Assembly: GCF_007097485.1 (NCBI RefSeq)
Contig: NZ_VKDE01000038.1
Span: 1 to 64,000, forward strand
DNA length: 64,000 bases
Direction: 5' to 3'
DNA from: Carboxylicivirga sp. M1479
Lineage (GTDB): Bacteria; Bacteroidota; Bacteroidia; Bacteroidales; Marinilabiliaceae
A model generated the notes under the pieces. The model searched no databases and was not told where the DNA came from. It saw only the letters and a list, made by a program, of their open reading frames with translations. Shown here piece after piece: positions 60,939 through 64,000 of this stretch (position 1 is its first letter; each line of letters opens with the position of its first letter). Position numbers and translations under genes: made by a program.

Positions 60939-61945
60939 TGTCGGGCTTTCAGCCCTGTGATTGATGTTGCATTGGTGCACACAGGCCGTTTCACATGGCT
61001 CAACAACCTGTGCTTATATGTGATTGCCCTTCAGGCAAAGAATTAAAAAACATCACATTTATAATCAAATAGACTTTATTTATTAAAGAAAGCTCCAACG
61101 GAGCGATACGTAACAAGGTAGGTCGAAGGCCTATCTTATGGGAGGGCAGTATCTACTAGCTCTGTAGGAGCGGCACATCTCAGTATAAAACAATACGTCA
61201 CGTTTACTCATGTATCGGGCTTTCAGCCCTGGGATTGATGTTATATGCTAACACAGGCCGTTTCGCATGGCTCAACAACCTGTGCCTGTATATGATTTCC
61301 TTTCAGGCAAAAAGAGGAATACAACTATTTCAAATAAACAGCGCCGAAGGTGCGCAACATATCAGGATAGGTCGAAGGCCTATCTTTTAGACGAATTACC
61401 AATTAGCCCTGAAGGGGCGACACATTTCATCATAAAAAAATACGGCACATATATGTATGTGTCGGGCTTTCAGCCCTGGGATTGGTGTTGCATTGGTGCA
61501 CACAGGCCGTTTCACATGGCTCAACAACCTGTGCTTGTATATGATTGCCTTTCAGGCAAAAAGAGGAATACAACTATTTCAAATAAACAGCGCCGAAGGT
61601 GCGCAACATATCAGGATAGGTCGAAGGCCTATCTTTTAGACGAATTACCAATTAGCCCTGAAGGGGCGACACATTTCATCATAAAAAAATACGGCACATA
61701 TATGTATGTGTCGGGCTTTCAGCCCTGTGATTGGTGTTGCATTGACTCGCACAGGCCGTTTCGCATGGCTCAACAACCTGTGCTTGTATGTGATTGCCTT
61801 TCAGGCAAAGGAACGACAAACATCACCTTTATAACCCACTAGGCTTTATTTCTTACAAACAGCGCCGAAGGTGCGCAACATATCACGATAGGTCGGAGGC
61901 CTATCTTTTAGACGAATTACCAATTAGCCCTGAAGGGGCGACACG
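60939..61945. repeat. REP-type array B, right part (four units)
   Basis: TCGGGCTTTCAGCCCT occurs at 60941, 61215, 61462 and 61711 (274, 247 and 249 bp apart). Within a unit the middle blocks change to GCGCCGAAGGTGCGC, TAGGTCGAAGGCCTA and GCCCTGAAGGGGC. The stretches after 61300 and after 61550 are practically identical, so one unit was duplicated recently. Frames over 61267-62021 repeat the same peptide and are artefacts. The array ends ~14 bp before the neighbouring gene. Confidence 0.9.
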
Positions 61946-61958
61946 TACGATAGCCCAA

Positions 61959-64000
61959 TTATATACGATATACAAAGCTGAACATGTAAAATTGATTAAG
62001 CGTTGGACTGTACGACTCTGAGATGGAGAACTCATCCACAGTTCTTCGTAACTCATCCTGGTTATTGGTCATGTCGTAGGCGGTAAAGATGATTTCGCCT
62101 TTGTTATTTTTAAATACCTTGGAGCTCAAGGCCAGATTTAGGTAAAATCGATTATTACTGACCAGACTACCTGATGCACCCGTGTAACTATGGCTGGTAT
62201 TGGTTTTGAAGATAAACTTTTTGTAAAAATTATAATAGAGGTTAAGTCCACTGTTTTGAGTAAAATAGTTGGATTGTGAACTGGCTCCTCCGCGGTTATC
62301 CACCATGGAATAGTTGCTGGCAGTGCGAACGGTAAAATCAATCTTTTCGTTGATATTGGAACCTAAGGTAAAGCTCTGGCTCAGGTTCAGGCGCTTGGAA
62401 TAATCCACCACCCCATTAATAAGGTTAGGCATGCGGCTATAGTTAACACCTGAGCGCATATTGAGTTTGGACTTAAGCTTATTCACGGGCAGGCCTGCTG
62501 TAAAATCAAGCCCCAGGCGGTAATTACCATCCAGGTTAACAGGCTGGCTAAACTGCCCACCAGCAGGTAAGAAATACTCACCCAGCACAAGGGTATCATT
62601 TTGAGCTACTACCCTGTTCTGGGCCACCATATCATTGGTGAGACTGGCAGTGAAATTCACTGAGGTAAACACCCCTTTTTGAGGGTTCGAACGGCGCATG
62701 GACACACGGGCCCGGTGCCTGCTCGATGATTTCAAGTTGGGATTACCCGTGGATATATTGAGTGGATTACTGACATCCACCACATCCTGCAGACTTCGTA
62801 AAGATGGGTTGCTGCTTGACATACCATAACTGGCCTGCCAATTGATTTTCTTACTCTGCTTAAACGAGTATTTCACCTGCGGTTCAATAAAGCGGAAGGT
62901 CTCCTTAAGTTGCTCCACTTCGGGAAACACCTCTTCGCTTTGAATCATATTTTGCGAAAGGGCTAATCCCATGTATAATTTTGTTTTTTCACCGCCTGTT
63001 TTAAAAGCTACACGAGCACGTTGTGAAGTACTTGTATTATTAAAATCACTGGAGGTTAAGCTATCCAGGCGACTATAGCTCTGGCTGTCTTCATCGTAAT
63101 CGAAGCTCTGTTTCTGTGACTGTCCCTGGCGCTGACTGATGCTATAGCCCATGTTCAATTGACTGTACTCCCCTATGGCATGGTTATAGGTCAAACCGGC
63201 TTTGAAGGTACTACCATCATTGTTACTCTCCGACTGTCGGTTAATGGCCTGCACCGTCTCTCCTGCATTATTGATGGTCTCCGACCATTGTTGTCCATGT
63301 CCAGTACTTTGTGATACATTAACCCCAGCGTTGGCCGAGAGGGCACTGCCCTTATCATTTAGTCGGCGGATGACATTGACCTGTCCGCCAAAAGTATTGG
63401 ATTCACCCAGATTACTATTGACACCCGTGTTTTTATTTAGCAACACATCGTCCTTATAAGTTTCTGACAAGTTGAGACTTTGGTTCTCATTGGTGTTCTG
63501 ACCCAGATTAGCCGACACCGTCAACTGAAAAGCTTCACTGGCATGGTTGGTCCATTGCAAACCCGCATTATGTCCCTGAACACTTGAATTACTGCGTCGC
63601 TCGTTGCTGTTGTATTGGTCTGCCAAGGCTCCTGCTACGTACTCACGTGAATTACTACTGTAGTTTTCACTTTGATTATCGTTAAAATTATAACGCACGT
63701 TAAAATCCTGCTCTCCGGTATAACCATAATTAGCACCCAACTGTGTTTGTTCTCTCTCGTTTCCAGATATGGTTCCTCCTCCACCTCCACGATTTATCTT
63801 CACCGGTGCATTGACATTGTTATGGCGTCCATTGAGGTTAAAACGGTGGGTTTCGCTGTAACGGTTAAGCTTTCCCTCACCCACGTAACGGTCGTCTTTA
63901 CCGTAGCCGGCAGCCACCTCACCCACCAACATGGAGTTCTTTTGATTTTTGGTGATGATGTTGATGGTTTGCCCACCATTCATGTCTTCAAAGCCCGAGT
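61959..64000 (-). CDS. TonB-receptor-like outer-membrane protein (cut by window edge)
   Basis: The frame is open to the right edge, so the N-terminal part lies outside. At least 680 residues are visible: after GGQTINIITKNQKNS, the last plug strand, come a Gly-rich loop and many barrel strands, each rich in Ser, Asn and Tyr (LGANYGYTGEQDFNVRYNF, RVSMRRSNPQKGVFTSVNFT), ending FYMFSFVYRI. It belongs to the outer-membrane beta-barrel protein family related to TonB-dependent receptors, without the classical end motif. Substrate unknown. Confidence 0.75.
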   Translation of the reverse strand, partial: SGFEDMNGGQTINIITKNQKNSMLVGEVAAGYGKDDRYVGEGKLNRYSETHRFNLNGRHNNVNAPVKINRGGGGGTISGNEREQTQLGANYGYTGEQDFNVRYNFNDNQSENYSSNSREYVAGALADQYNSNERRSNSSVQGHNAGLQWTNHASEAFQLTVSANLGQNTNENQSLNLSETYKDDVLLNKNTGVNSNLGESNTFGGQVNVIRRLNDKGSALSANAGVNVSQSTGHGQQWSETINNAGETVQAINRQSESNNDGSTFKAGLTYNHAIGEYSQLNMGYSISQRQGQSQKQSFDYDEDSQSYSRLDSLTSSDFNNTSTSQRARVAFKTGGEKTKLYMGLALSQNMIQSEEVFPEVEQLKETFRFIEPQVKYSFKQSKKINWQASYGMSSSNPSLRSLQDVVDVSNPLNISTGNPNLKSSSRHRARVSMRRSNPQKGVFTSVNFTASLTNDMVAQNRVVAQNDTLVLGEYFLPAGGQFSQPVNLDGNYRLGLDFTAGLPVNKLKSKLNMRSGVNYSRMPNLINGVVDYSKRLNLSQSFTLGSNINEKIDFTVRTASNYSMVDNRGGASSQSNYFTQNSGLNLYYNFYKKFIFKTNTSHSYTGASGSLVSNNRFYLNLALSSKVFKNNKGEIIFTAYDMTNNQDELRRTVDEFSISESYSPTLNQFYMFSFVYRI

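Noticed and set aside
60024-61945. CRISPR array
   Set aside because: Whole ~250-274-bp units are repeated, including the parts that would be spacers.
61267-62021. Frames of 191 and 75 codons repeating the peptide SNKQRRRCATYQDRSKAYLL
   Set aside because: They are read through array B units; the peptide repeats because the DNA does, and no start signal, family or codon pattern supports a protein.

Overview
The window looks like the chromosome of an AT-rich Bacteroidota, most likely a marine or anaerobic Bacteroidales/Marinilabiliales-type organism. Evidence: promoters of the Bacteroidota type (a TAnnTTTG -7 box) sit ahead of several genes; Shine-Dalgarno sites are weak; and the gene families are typical of the phylum (S46 dipeptidyl-peptidase, DUF3857 transglutaminase-like pairs, a PorE-like TPR/PD40/OmpA protein, a NagB-PIG-L fusion, DUF5723, DUF6263, OprO/P porin, the maf-UbiA-KdsC cluster). 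FprA flavodiiron protein, 4Fe-4S nitroreductase and a reductive-dehalogenase-like protein suggest an anaerobic or microaerophilic life. I see no rRNA, tRNA or CRISPR array.

Layout. 0-7 kb: edge of a probable IS110-type transposase, a small repeat family, a C1 protease, a GH123-like lipoprotein and the menaquinone genes menA-menC-menE. 7-13 kb: GNAT protein, murB-mltG (peptidoglycan), a copy of a small MITE-like element, a TetR-like regulator, a SPOR lipoprotein and fprA. 13-28 kb: NagB-PIG-L fusion, a serine hydrolase with a decayed GH3 domain, a response regulator, the PorE-like protein, nitroreductase, a YkgJ-type protein, sfsA and two overlapping transglutaminase-like genes. 28-36 kb: small lipoproteins, then a self-cleaving S24 repressor, DNA polymerase IV and a DnaE2-like polymerase. 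The last three look like one damage-inducible mutagenesis module, split by a REP-type repeat array carrying its own Y1 transposase (RAYT). 36-51 kb: PD40 lipoprotein, a protein with a HEPN-like RNase motif, DPP11, maf-ubiA-kdsC, porin, a PfkB kinase and a membrane-anchored RdhA-like protein. 51-64 kb: cold-shock protein, a four-gene envelope cluster whose first gene is split by a second MITE copy, DUF5723 and lipoprotein genes, a second RAYT with a different repeat array, and a truncated TonB-receptor-like barrel at the right edge.

The most striking signals are these. (1) Two independent RAYT/REP-type arrays with unrelated repeat families (periods about 221 bp and about 250-274 bp). (2) A 153-bp MITE with inverted ends and a 12-bp target duplication inside a BamA-like gene; removing 165 bp restores the reading frame exactly. 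(3) The S24-dinB-dnaE module. (4) A three-helix membrane-anchored RdhA-like protein with no Tat signal visible. (5) Several proteins that keep a family fold but lack key catalytic residues.
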